The notes beneath the pieces are model-generated. The model saw only the letters and a list, made by a program, of their open reading frames with translations. It made no database searches and was not told the DNA's origin. Positions 1 through 10,667 of a stretch of DNA of 64,000 bases are shown here, piece by piece. The DNA is from Cordia subcordata. Lineage: Eukaryota; Streptophyta; Magnoliopsida; Boraginales; Cordiaceae. Position numbers and translations under genes: made by a program. The DNA is taken from positions 6,352,501-6,416,500 of the forward strand of contig JAPTOF010000011.1 in the NCBI GenBank assembly GCA_028554755.1, read 5' to 3'. Within the stretch, counting starts at the first letter, position 1, and every line of letters begins with the position of its first letter.

Positions 1-2593
1 ACAAAGCTCGACGAGTATCCTCGCTTAATGACGGAAGTTCGTTCTTTGCGGTGGTAACCTACATTTGAGGGACGTCTCAAACACCGTGTATTCGAGCAAG
101 GAATAGGAATTTCCCCCTCCACGAGCCATTGTCATACCGGTCAGGGCTGAAGAGCTTGTAAGAGCCGCGGATAGAAAGAACGAACCAACCAGGTTTCATA
201 GCAAAACAGACAAGGGAAAATAGCGTCTTAAAGATTAGAACGGAGAAGTGAACTCCCCTCTATTGTAAAAGGATGAGTGCCGCCAACATGATCTTCCATC
301 CACGGGGGTGCAATTGGCCAAGACTAATCCCAAAGGAATTGAAAATAGCACACAGGTAGGGATGTAATGGAACCCAAATTCCCAAGCGAGGACATCTTGA
401 AACATTGTAATTTCTCTTTCAAGCGAGGAACTTGACCAATCTCTGGGCCTTGGTTGAACCACCACAACATCTTCGCTCAATTGATCGGATTCACTGTAGT
501 ATTTGAACTCCTCCTTTGTAGTAGAACATTAAATTCCTTCAGCAAAGAACTCCCCAGTAGATTCTCTTCGTCGCATCCCAAGGCAAATTGGAATGGGTAA
601 TTTGGCCTCACCCGCAGATTACTCAACTTGTTTACAGCGCGGCATTGTAGTTAGCGTAACTGAGCAGTAAGGAACTCTTCCAAGACGGGAGGCACAAAAG
701 ATGATTTAGAAGACCTGTGTCATAAACAACATAAAAATATTGTTAATCATAACCCCATAAGGGGGGACGATAATTTGGAAAGCATATTAAAAAAAAAGAG
801 AAAGAAGAGAGAAGAGAGGGGGGTCTATGGAAACAAGTTAAGTAGTTTACCAAAGGAATTGCCTTTCAACACATGTTGATGGGTTGCCAAACCAAGCTCT
901 TCAGTGTATTCTTGATTGAAGGGTGAGTCCGCTAGGCCTGCTTCGAATACCTGATAAATAAGGAAAACACATCCGGCTTCATTAGTGAAAAATGAAATAC
1001 GCTTAAAATATATACATGTATACATATATATATGTATGTATATGAATATATGAAGGCGCAGCGTGACAAGGGGGTAGCACGTGGTGCGTAAAGATGTGTC
1101 GGGTCGCTGATAAACGACAGCATAAGTAGGGGAAGAAGTTTGATTGTGGTTTACCGGGGAGATGCCGAGCACTTAGTAACAAGCAAATGCCTTTCTTGTT
1201 TCTAACCTTAAGACGTCGCCGGGTACGCAAGAAGTGCAAGCTGTAAAGTTCTTTCCAAGTACGAACAAGGTAATAAATTAACCGGCGTGCTTGAAATTGC
1301 CGACCTTCTTATGTTTGAGGGGTGAAACACGTATGGCTTGAGAATTAGCTGTTGCAAAGTGGCGTTGAAAAGGGCCCGGACTTTAGGGCTTGGTCGTTGA
1401 GGAATTTTTGAGAATAAACACCTGGGAAATGTGGAAGGTTGTAAGAAAGGTCTATGAGGAATTCTATCAAACACCTGGGAAGTATGGAAGGTTGTAAGGA
1501 AGGTCTTTGAGGAATTTTATCAAACACCTTGTGACCGTTACCTTAGCATGCCACATTACATATCATACATGCAACCTTTCTTAGGATTTTACTCAAACAC
1601 TTGCAGTGCAGGCAAGCAATAAAGAACTTTATCGATTTAAGCCCGTGTTTGGAGTAAGAGAAACAAGAAAGTCCGAAAACGATCCTCTAATACATCATGA
1701 TCACGCACCTGGACCGTGGAAGCCAATTAATCATGCTCGGATTATATGGTTTCGTCTCATCTTGAAGCTTGGAGCGAGATTCTTCAGGGGCTACTCTAGC
1801 TTTATTATTAGTTCATTGGTAACTGCAGCATCATCAATAGAAGCACTTTCTGGAACGGGAGTACCAAATGCCTTTGTGCGTGATATTGATTTTCTGTCTC
1901 CTTAGAACTCAAGGATACAGAGGTACGAGCCTATAGAACAGATCTTGCTCAAGTAAGGTCGTGGGGGTGGTGCATGGTTTATGCGTTGCTCCTTAGTATG
2001 AATATCTATAGCAGATCTTGTAGATATGTTGTTGTACGGACTTTGCTCATTGTATAAGCTTGCGAGGGCACGCTTGAGGAAGAACTTTGGGAGTTGCTAA
2101 GGTGTTTAATGCTGGTTTGTCGAGATTTAACTTTGGGCAGCTTATTTTTAAAGTGGCTAATAAAGCTCCGGAGTCCACAACGTCAAGGTGCAGCGTATGG
2201 GCATGTTAGGCACCCTCAACACGTCTATAGCATTGCATAGCTCTTAATGTATGATAGTTGGCCTCTGACATTGCCAAGTCTCCACGCTTACAGCATTTCA
2301 AAGCTCATAATACACAGTGGAAGCATTGTATGATGGCTGGTCTCTGGCACCGCTAAGTCTCATCTAAAGAGTTAAATGTCGTGCTTGAAGGCCTTTGATA
2401 GACCAGCTGTTGGCCTAACGTGCAAACAGGATTACATCATGATTGCTGCATGCTTGTGATGTTGAGTGATGCAAGTAACCGTGCATGGCGTAGAATGACA
2501 AGCTAATTTTCATAGCCCTAACGTCAGAAGGTCTCTTCTGGCAATGCTACTCTCTAATTCAAAAAACTTCAGCTTAGAGAGTAGGGGGACAAC
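1..2593 (+). mobile_element. Probable 3' internal region of an LTR retrotransposon
   Basis: This stretch is less AT-rich than the DNA that follows it and ends in a purine-rich tract (GAGAGTAGGGGGAC, about 2,576-2,590) directly before a TG-starting LTR. That is the layout of the 3' end of a Ty3-type element, so I read it as the non-coding tail of an element whose body lies left of the window. No gag or pol motif is recognisable in any frame. The longest open frames (235-480 minus, 825-1,172 minus, 1,606-1,905 plus) match nothing I know. A compound origin is possible. Confidence 0.4.
1397..1530. repeat. Short tandem repeat, about 2.4 units of 53-57 bp
   Basis: Units begin at 1,397, 1,454 and 1,507. 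Each opens with TGAGGAATT and contains AACACCTGGGAA followed by GGAAGGTTGTAAG and AAGGTCT. The first two units are complete (57 and 53 bp) and the third stops after about 24 bp. The copies differ by small indels and substitutions, so the expansion is not recent. Confidence 0.85.
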
Positions 2594-3101
2594 TGTTTGG
2601 GCTAAAAATAGTTGAATTTAAGAAGACACGAGAAGCCCATGATTACAATTGGGCCAAAGGTTCAAGCCGTTGTTTAATGTATGGAAGGCTTGAAGTCAAG
2701 GCCCATGATGGGTTACGACCCTATGTATTGGATAAAACCGCGAGACATGCATGAGAGCATATATGTAACCTATATATGATAAGAGCTAAGCATGACGACC
2801 GGGCAGACATCAATTAAAACACGTTTGGGGACTTGAGGACCTAAGGGACTCTTTCACCCAAGGAGCTATAAAAGCCTCGATAACAGAGGAGGTAAGGGAC
2901 AGATACAAAACGTTAGCTTATATACAAATAAAGCTCGTCACATAATTCTCTTTTTGGAAAAACCACTGAATTGAGCGTCGGAGTACCTTTGACCGGCACC
3001 ACACGGGTGTCAAGGGTTTCGTCGTTCATCTCTCTTGTTCTTGCAGGTTATTAGGGCCCAAGTCGACCCAATCCGAGATTGTAGAGAGTTCATCTTCAAC
3101 A
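2594..3101 (+). mobile_element. LTR (probably 3' LTR) of a Ty3/gypsy-type element
   Basis: The sequence begins TGTTTGGGC right after a polypurine tract and can be closed at CTTCAACA, giving TG...CA ends over 508 bp. Inside are a TATA box (GCTATAAAAGCC, about 2,862) and an AATAAA (about 2,925). The R/U5-like motif GAATTGAGCGTCGGAGTACC (2,970-2,989) recurs in modified form near 49,335, so two related LTRs occur in the window. The 5' partner would lie outside the window, so the target duplication cannot be tested. Confidence 0.6.
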
Positions 3102-3144
3102 AAACTTTGCTCAAAGAAAAGTAGTAGAAATTACTCGATGTTTC

Positions 3145-3950
3145 AATTTTTATGCCAATGCCACCCTAGAGGACAGAGAATTAAGGACACACAAAGCAAA
3201 TTTTTCAACAAAAAAGCAAATCACATATCGGTTAAGTAGAGACAGCCAAAGAGATGGACATGGAAAGATAGGAATAATGGATATGACTTGATCGTTCAAA
3301 CTAATTAGCATGTTATTCGAAACTTTTTCCATTAAAATAAATAGAAGAAAATACCGTTTGGTTTCTGTTTTTATTTTTATCTTATTTTGAAAACTGTTTT
3401 TCAAATTAAAAATATTTTAAAACAAGTTTTTGAAAACTGAAGTTTTAAAAGAACTTTTCTTTTTGTGGTCAAGAAAGTTTTGAAAAAAATTTGTTTGGCA
3501 ACTTTTATGTTAAAATATAAACGAAGTGGAGAGAGATTAAAGAGAAAACTGTCCATTAGAATTGCATTTTAATTATAAAATTAGCATTAATATAGTAAAC
3601 TCCTCCTTATTTTTGTGGAGTTTTTTTTAGAACAAGATATTAAAAACATCTTTTTGTTATTCTCTGTTTTTTTTTTTAAATAATAATTCAAAAAACTATT
3701 TTAAAAAACTAAAACAGAAACGGTCTTTTTAAATAAAATTTTTTATTTTTTATTTTTAAAAACAAAAACCAAACAAGTCCATATTTCACTTTTGTCCCAA
3801 ATGCCAACCTGGCAGGACAGAGAATTAAAGACACATACAGCAAATTTTTCGATATATATAGTAAAAGCAAATCACATCTTGCATTGGTATCAAGTGAGAC
3901 AACCTGAAAGATACGAAAAGATTGTAAGAATAGATAACGAGCCAAATGAC
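3145..3950. repeat. Direct repeat (~90-150 bp) flanking a MITE
   Basis: The segment around 3,150-3,300 and the one around 3,790-3,950 share GGACAGAGAATTAA, GCAAATTTTTC and AAAGCAAATCACAT in the same order, with many substitutions. The AT-rich inverted-repeat element at 3,352-3,780 lies between them. Either a local duplication was followed by insertion, or the repeat arms belong to a larger composite element. Confidence 0.7.
3352..3780. mobile_element. MITE-like element with long AT-rich inverted ends
   Basis: The left end reads CCGTTTGGTTTCTGTTTTTA. The reverse complement of the right end reads TTGTTTGGTTTTTGTTTTTA. Homopolymer-rich arms continue inward for tens of bases. There is no coding capacity. 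The GTTTGGTTT terminus is common in plant MITEs. Exact boundaries and target duplication could not be settled, so the superfamily is left open. Confidence 0.5.
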
Positions 3951-4193
3951 CAAACACACTGCATGTCAGACGATACTTTTGAGAACGTGACGATCAATTA
4001 TTGCTTCAGGCTAAGTAGCTTTCCTACATCTTTTATCTACCATCTCTTCTGCAGTAGTAGTTATTGTTTTTGCAGCAAATATTAGCACAAAGTTAAGTGT
4101 TTTTGGACCCATGGTATCATTATGAAATGACGGGGCAGATCATGTTTGCCTCCATATTAATACCCCTAAAAGCGCTCCCTTACTGTAACAAAT

Positions 4194-4560
4194 CTAGTAT
4201 TTAGTGATGTTTTTCTCTATGACAATACAAATGTCGTCACTATAATAGTAATAGCAATGACATTTCAAAAGCTTTGTCACTATTGTTATATTATTATTTG
4301 TGGCATCACAATTGTTGGTTACTAAAGTTATTAATAGTGTCAATTTTGTCAATGTCGGTATAATTTCGCCACTAAAGATACTTACAATGACTTTTTTTAG
4401 TAACAAATATAATAAAATTATTAATGGTATACTCATTTGTGACAATTAATTTGTCACAATTATACTAGTATTTTTACAATTCATTTTTTTCACTATAAAT
4501 ATTATATTAGTGACAATTTTTTTATCGTCACTACAAATTGATTAGGAATTTTTATTATTT
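4194..4560. repeat. AT-rich repeat with many TAGTGAC/GTCACTA motifs
   Basis: The words GTGACAA, TTGTCAC, GTCACTA and TTTAGTGA recur on both strands about every 30-60 bp, giving multiple potential stem-loops. This resembles foldback-type non-autonomous DNA transposons of plants. No clean terminal repeat or target duplication was found. Confidence 0.35.
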
Positions 4561-4580
4561 GATGTTTTGTGACAGCATAG

Positions 4581-4700
4581 ATATCATCATTGTTAGTGGT
4601 AAAAGTATTAATATTTTAAATTGTTTTTCACTAATATTGAATATCATCATTGTTAGTGGTAAAAGTATTAATATTTTAAATTCTTTTTCACTAATATTGA
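4581..4700. repeat. Perfect-period 60-bp tandem duplication
   Basis: Positions 4,581-4,640 and 4,641-4,700 are two adjacent 60-bp copies beginning ATATCATCATTGTTAGTGG. They differ at one visible base (ATTG versus ATTC before TTTTTCACTAATATTGA). The near identity suggests a recent slippage or unequal-exchange event. Confidence 0.95.
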
Positions 4701-4800
4701 GTTACTATTGGGCCATGAATTTAGTCATTAAAACTAAAAATTTGTGGCAATTTCAAGGCTTAGATGATAATAGGATAAATGACTTAGGTATTTGAAATCA

Positions 4801-5845
4801 ACCGACTCAGAACTTAACAGCTTACACTGAGAATAAAATAATTTATAATACCTGTTAGGGTTTGGGACAAAATTGAGATGACCTCCGGATACCTATATCT
4901 GGAAACCAAATTTTGGACGAGAATAGTACATGTACTAGGTTTTATTTCAATCACTAAAAGAAATGTGAGCAAGGTTTTGACAAGATCTGTATTTTTTTTT
5001 AATACTTGGATAAGGTACCTAGTGATATCCCATGAATGATTCTTTAATTTGTTGAAATTTTTAATTTATTTTTTAGTTAATTTCAAATTATTTTTATCAT
5101 TTGAAAATTGATAAAAATTAAAACAAAATTAATTTCTTGACTTTTACATTTTCATTTCTTGAATCTCATAAGAATTTGTATTGAACAGTCAATTGAGTCT
5201 TCATCTAATGTGTATATTAGGTATCATTTGAATATTATTACTTATTAGAATAAAAGACCTACGATTGTAAAAAGGATGGATCTAAAACTAATCCAAAGTT
5301 GGATTTGATTGTGGGAATAACTTTTGTCCTTTGTTATTATTTATTCAGATGTTGGTTATTTAGCTAATTAAATTTCTTACATAATTGGTGTATATGATAT
5401 TACCTTTCAAGAATATGGTATATATTCCCTGACCATCAAATGGGAATTTTTGTTTTCAGAAAATAATGTGATATATGAAGTTGGTAATTTTGCTTTAATA
5501 GAATCTCTTATTTGTTCAATTGGTGTATCTCACACTATTACTTTTATAATACTCACATTTGATTGTAGGTTGGAATTGAATTTTTCGAACTTCCAAGGCA
5601 TTTATATACTGCTGGTGAGAAATAAAAGATAATGGAATGATAAAACCTTTAAGAATGTTGACTAGTGATATTTCGAAATAGCTTGAAGTCGGATAAAAGA
5701 AATTAAAGACAACAATTTTGTAATTTAAATTCTTTTCGAAATTTTATATGTCTGTGTATAATTTTTGTTTGAAAAATATGATATTTTGTACATCAATATA
5801 ATTCTTTAATTAGATTTTTGAGTTTTATTTATTCTTGAAAGTGTA
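4801..5845. other. AT-rich intergenic DNA, nothing recognised
   Basis: No coding motif, terminal repeat or RNA-like structure was recognised here. The only open frame of note (5,450-5,632) is short and unlike known proteins. Confidence 0.6.
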
Positions 5846-6848
5846 AATGCCGCCGGCGGGTAGGGGGGGTTTGAATTAGGCTAGAGAAAACAAAATTAAA
5901 AATGTAATGCCTTTACATAAATAGAGGAAAATTGCTTTTGTTTCAAAAATGTAAAAACTCTACAGCACACAATTAGACAAAACACGCCATATATATTAAC
6001 AAGTGAAATTCATCCAATAATTAGGCAAAACACAACATATATATTAACAAGTGAAAGTCATGCGATAAGAGAGTAATATCTAGGTGAGCAAAATCTAGAT
6101 AGACACAATATGAATGCAAAACTTAAGAATATGAGAGACAGCAATTTATAGTGGTTCGACAAAGCCTACTCCACTACTTAAAGCCGTCAACCTTATGATT
6201 TTACCAACAATTCCACTATACTAAATCCTTTTTACACCAGGAAAAAGATTCAAAACCACCATGGTGCTTACAAGAGAGAACTATCTCTTTGCACACCTCT
6301 GCTTACAAGAGAACCAGCTCTCTTTCACGACAAGATTTGCTTGTGAGTTTGTTTACAAAGAAATGCTCCTCTCAAATAAAATTCCAAATTTTGGCTCTAC
6401 AAGAAGATTTTTTTTTTTTTATTTACCAAGAAGGATCAAAAGATATTTTTCTTTGATGGATTTTTTTTTCTCTTGATTTTTAGAATTTGCTTCTATTTCT
6501 TGTCCTTTTTTTGTAGAGAAGGATAGTCCATATATAGCTCCAAAACTAGCAGTTAGAGACTTCCACAGATAGCTCCTTCAATATGGAAAGAAAGGAATGT
6601 CTTCAAAATCTTTTCTTTTCCTTAAATATTCTCCATTAAACCACTCCAAAACTAGCCGTTAAAGGCTTCCATAGATGGCTCCTTTAGTATGTAAGGAATG
6701 TCTTCAAAATATCCCTTTTCTTCAAATATTCTCCATTAAGCCCACTTAAAGAAGGAAAATATGCATATGGCTATCTCGCTTGATTATTCTAGATTTTTGC
6801 TATTCAAATTTGTAGTAAGATAGACTTTACTTTGTTATGCTAAATGGA
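5846..6848. repeat. Repetitive non-coding DNA with two tandem duplications
   Basis: The segment opens with GC-rich GCCGCCGGCGGGTAGGGGGG in otherwise AT-rich DNA. Two 46-48-bp units lie at 5,971-6,018 and 6,019-6,064 (TATATATTAACAAGTGAAA). Two units of about 106 bp lie at 6,538-6,643 and 6,644-6,742 (CTCCAAAACTAGC ... GGAATGTCTTCAAAAT ... ATTCTCCATTAA). The stretch GTGGTTCGACAAAGCCTACT (about 6,151-6,170) resembles repeats I associate with antisense plant LTRs, but no boundaries are visible. The short frame at 6,261-6,476 looks fortuitous. Confidence 0.6.
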
Positions 6849-6849
6849 A

Positions 6850-8741
6850 TTCATATTAGAATAATTATGCTTTTATGCAACTGCATGACCAGCTATCGTT
6901 GCTCTCAGCTTCCACAATAGCCACTACTAAGGATACATTTTATGATTAGCATCTTTTGCTACGACACTCATTAGTTGGCCTCCAATGGTCTTGTCAAAAA
7001 ACAAGCATCTACACCAGTAATAGGCTTGCAACCATTGACGAAATGTTTGTTTTGAGCCCCAAACATAACAAAGATCTTCTTAAAGATAGGCATATGATAC
7101 ATGGGAGGTGTCTCTACCTGCACCAAAGCTGTAAAACTTGGATTATTATCTATCAAGGTCTGATAATAATCTCAAAGCCCACCATATTGTCTGCAAATGT
7201 CTCCATTAATTATTTCTTTAGCCTTTGCTTTAGCTCCATAAGCTTGCCTCTTTGATACAATATGTTGGAATTTTTTTTTTTAAATGGGCTACCATTAATT
7301 ATTTTTTATTTTATAAAATAAGCTGAATATTTGGTTCACAAGTTGGTTATGTGATCATATTGGTTTAAACCCATCTCATAAATCCATATGATTCTATTGT
7401 GCGTAAGCTCATATATTTGATAAAGTCTTTTATGGATGGGCCTGTTAGAATTTATTATAAATAGGGCACAGTCTTCTCTCCTACTTTTAACCTAACAGTT
7501 TTTTCCACAAGCATCTGTTAATATTGAGTAGAGCAGGAAGAAGAGATCTAAACCTAGACTAGGTGACAGGTACTTCTTCAACAATTTCTTAATAATAATG
7601 GCTCAAACAGGTACACACTTCCGCTAATAATTATATTTTTCAATTTTATACTGTAAATTTATATATTGTATACGATCTATATCTCGCGCTTATATAATAA
7701 GAATATGAACACCTTCACTTCCATTTTTGGATTATCAAACAACTACTGCAAATAAGTTTTTTGCTATCCATGTAGAGTTTCTGCTCTTGTTCCTGAAGTT
7801 CAAAGGACACCTATGAGGTAAGCCCCTAAGACTCTTAATTTGAAATGTAATTGTTTATCTAAAGTTACTTGCATATATCCTTCAACCACAATTCCAGTCA
7901 CATTTTGCTATTACTCTTTTGCTCTCATTTCTTATGAACTCTAGTTGAAACCCTTCGTTGAGTGAATACTGCCTCAATGCGGTCTTAAAGACACCAACAG
8001 GTGGAAAGATCGTTCCTTTCAGTAGTTTGGGTTCATCTTTGTCTTTCTCCATATTAAATTCAGGAAAATCCTACTTAGAGTTATCATTTGAGTTGTTTGG
8101 ACAGTCAATCATTTCCAGGTCACTTTCAATATTCTCCATTATGACATTACCCTTACGATTCAAGTATTCATTATATTCTTTCTCCGCAACTCTAGCAAAG
8201 ACACTGGTGTCAAATTGGTTATTGTTAACCTCACTATCATCTAGTATTGGGTTGCAAGCATCATTAAGTAAATCCCCATCCAAAAAGTTCTCCATATCAT
8301 CTACACTAATCGCTCACTGATCTTTGTCATCATTCTCTACAATTTCAAATCATGATCGCTATCTTCACTACTATTCATATAAACCTATTACACATCAACA
8401 TATTGGTCCATAGTGGATTGTTCAATAATAGGTGGTTGAATTGGTGGTTGGACACTAGAATGATCTAGCATAATAGGTTCAATATAAATTTGAATATTGT
8501 CATTTCCCTCCTGAACCTTAAACATGTCCAATACAGATTGATCACTATCTATCTCCCTAACGCCATCTCCTAAATCACTATTAGGCAGTTTAAGATGACT
8601 TAGCATGACTTGATTATTGTACCCTAAATCCCTAATAGCATGGACCAATTCGAAACATGACATAAAGTCAGGATCAATTTTGTTGACATATGCTACTTGC
8701 CCATCATCGTAACTTAGAAAAGGATTATAAACGACCACCAT
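6850..8741 (-). pseudogene. MULE (MuDR-type) transposase pseudogene
   Basis: Three parts of a plant Mutator-like transposase can be read on the minus strand. From the ATG at 8,741, a PB1-like N-terminal domain (YNPFLSYDDGQVAYVNKIDP, later DLGDGVREIDSDQSVLDMFK) is followed by an acidic linker. Around 8,010-7,760 lies the MuDR DNA-binding region (FKTALRQYSLNEGFQLEFIR, then AKCDWNCG, a stop, RIYASNF, and TFQIKSLRGLPHRCPL). At about 7,255-6,850 is the start of the catalytic core (YGAKAKAKEIINGDICRQYG, then VNGCKPITGVDACF and LMSVVAKDANHKMYP). In-frame stops sit before FPEFN, in place of the Trp of the expected WRI motif, in the early core, and after LEAN. A frameshift precedes FDNPKME, and about 430 bp of foreign DNA interrupts the frame near 7,260-7,690. 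The C-terminal half, including the zinc knuckle, is missing. The gene is clearly non-functional. Confidence 0.85.
7259..7690 (+). mobile_element. Insertion inside the MULE pseudogene, LTR-like
   Basis: This block separates two consecutive parts of the MULE transposase frame, so it is a later insertion. It starts near TGTTGGAATTT (7,263) and has a TATA box (TTATAAATAGGG, about 7,457). The edges carry ATACAATAT on the left and its reverse complement ATATTGTAT on the right. A small solo LTR or non-autonomous element would fit. No target duplication was found. Confidence 0.45.
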
Positions 8742-8864
8742 AATGTACCTCGAAATTGAAAAAAGTGGAATTCGTTGTGTTTGCTTATATTAAAACACAA
8801 AAATAGGAGTAAGTAAATAAGTGAAAGGTATTACTAAATAACATAAATTATTCACTATAAAAAA

Positions 8865-8899
<35 letters not shown>

Positions 8900-10662
8900 A
8901 TATTAACCAAAATATAGTAACAAGAAAAAGACCAGAGCTAAAATAACAGCAGATTGTCGTAATTCATATTAACTCAAGGTTTTTATGGTAGATTGTAACA
9001 ATAATTAACCACAAGTTAGCAACCTTAAGATTGCAAATATCTATAACGAAATTAGAATGATCATTGCAATCATGCAAAAATCCTTGATAATAGATATATA
9101 TTACATTAAAATTTAGATTATTTCTTTTGTTGTAATATGCCATCCTTAGTAATTATAGTCTTTATTTGTATATTATTATTTACATATAATTATGTTATAA
9201 ATATTGTAAAGCTCAAAAGGTTGGTTAATGAAAATGTCAAGAGGTAGGGTACAGGAAAAGAAACGAGAACTAATCATTGCACTAATGTGCGGGCAGATTT
9301 GGATGTCCATGAGTCAGATCAAATTGAAAGAGTGTATCCACTACTTGATAAAGCTATTTCTGTTATGAAAATTCAAATGAAACATATAAAGGATGCTTCC
9401 TTATTCAATGTGTTACCTTCACATTACAAGTACAGAAGATAGCAGAGAGCTAAACTCTAAATGTGGCTCTAAAAAAGGTTGTGTAAACGTAAATACTAAT
9501 ACAACATTCAATGAAAAAGAAAGCAAAGCAACCCTTTTTAAGAAAGCAAAGCACAGCTTGCAGCCTTGGCTCAGAATTGAAAGGGAGAAATCATTGCAGC
9601 AAGGACAATAATAAATATATGACAAGAAAGGAAAAATTCAACCCTTTTTAAAGTTCGTTTGTAGCAAAAGTTTCGAACATTAAATTATCATACTTATTTT
9701 AAAAGCAAATAGATTTTGGGTATAATCACGCAAATGTTTATTGAAAAGAATGTTTTATGCTTGATAATTGAAAGAGGAACTTACTTTGGGACGCGAGGAT
9801 TTTTGCAGCCTCCAAGAGAATGTCGAGTTCTATCTTTTTGGGTTAAAACTATAGTAACATACTAATACAGGTTTATTTTGTTAAGACAAAAAAGTTTTGA
9901 GGGCAAATTTGAAATTTAAGTAAGGAAGTTAACTTTAACGGATTTGATTGTTAGTTAATAGAGTTACATGGTTATTTATTTACATTATGGGGGAAAGTTT
10001 CACTAGTCCTATACATTAAGGGGATTAAGTGAAAAAATCCGTTATTCAAATAAAGACGATGAACAGTACAAAAGATTTTGGTTTATTGCTTCTATTATAA
10101 TGAGATTTGTTTGAATTTTATTTATTTGGTCAAGTATCCTGACATACTATACTATTCTCATTTTAAATGAGACCGAATTTTTCTTCCAAATTTGTTGTTG
10201 CTATTTGTCTTTTTTCTTAAAAAGGAAATCAGCTATAAGCTCAAATTTTTCATTCAATTTTATGTTCCCTCTTTCTTTGTTCGTACTTCTGAAGTGTCTT
10301 CAACGTCTCTGAATAGAAGCTGTGAATATAGGCGAGCTCTTCTACACATGGAGGCTCTAGTCTCTATTTTATCAGTAGATGTATTACAAGGATATTTGTT
10401 ACCTCAGTGATGAGAAAGAAAACAATGTGTAGATCCTTTAATTATACTATCAAACTATGTTGTTTTCCAATGACTGTTTTCTTGTAGTGTGATGACAAAG
10501 CTAAACCATGTCTAGATCCTAAGCTCAAGGGAGGGTATGTACATTCCGAAAATGGTTGCCAAAGTACAATCGTCCTCTTTTAAGAATATTTTATCACTTT
10601 TTTCCAATAAAACAAGAGAAGATACCATTGAAAAGGTAGTTAATATTTAGGGATGTTCATTA
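8742..10662. other. AT-rich intergenic DNA with an (AT)n tract
   Basis: An (AT)n microsatellite runs from 8,869 to 8,896. The rest is AT-rich without recognised genes. Open frames at 9,393-9,611 and 10,192-10,410 lack any known motif and are probably chance. Confidence 0.6.
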
Positions 10663-10667
10663 GAGAT

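Noticed and set aside
235..480. Minus-strand 81-residue frame with a hydrophobic stretch, possibly organellar
   Set aside because: The composition hinted at mitochondrial or plastid DNA, but I could not match it to any organelle gene, and the context suggests a retroelement tail.
7200..7700. Possible small gene starting ATGGCTCAAACAG near 7,600 with a TATA box upstream
   Set aside because: The frame is very short, and the block interrupts a MULE transposase frame, so an inserted LTR-like element explains the promoter motif better.
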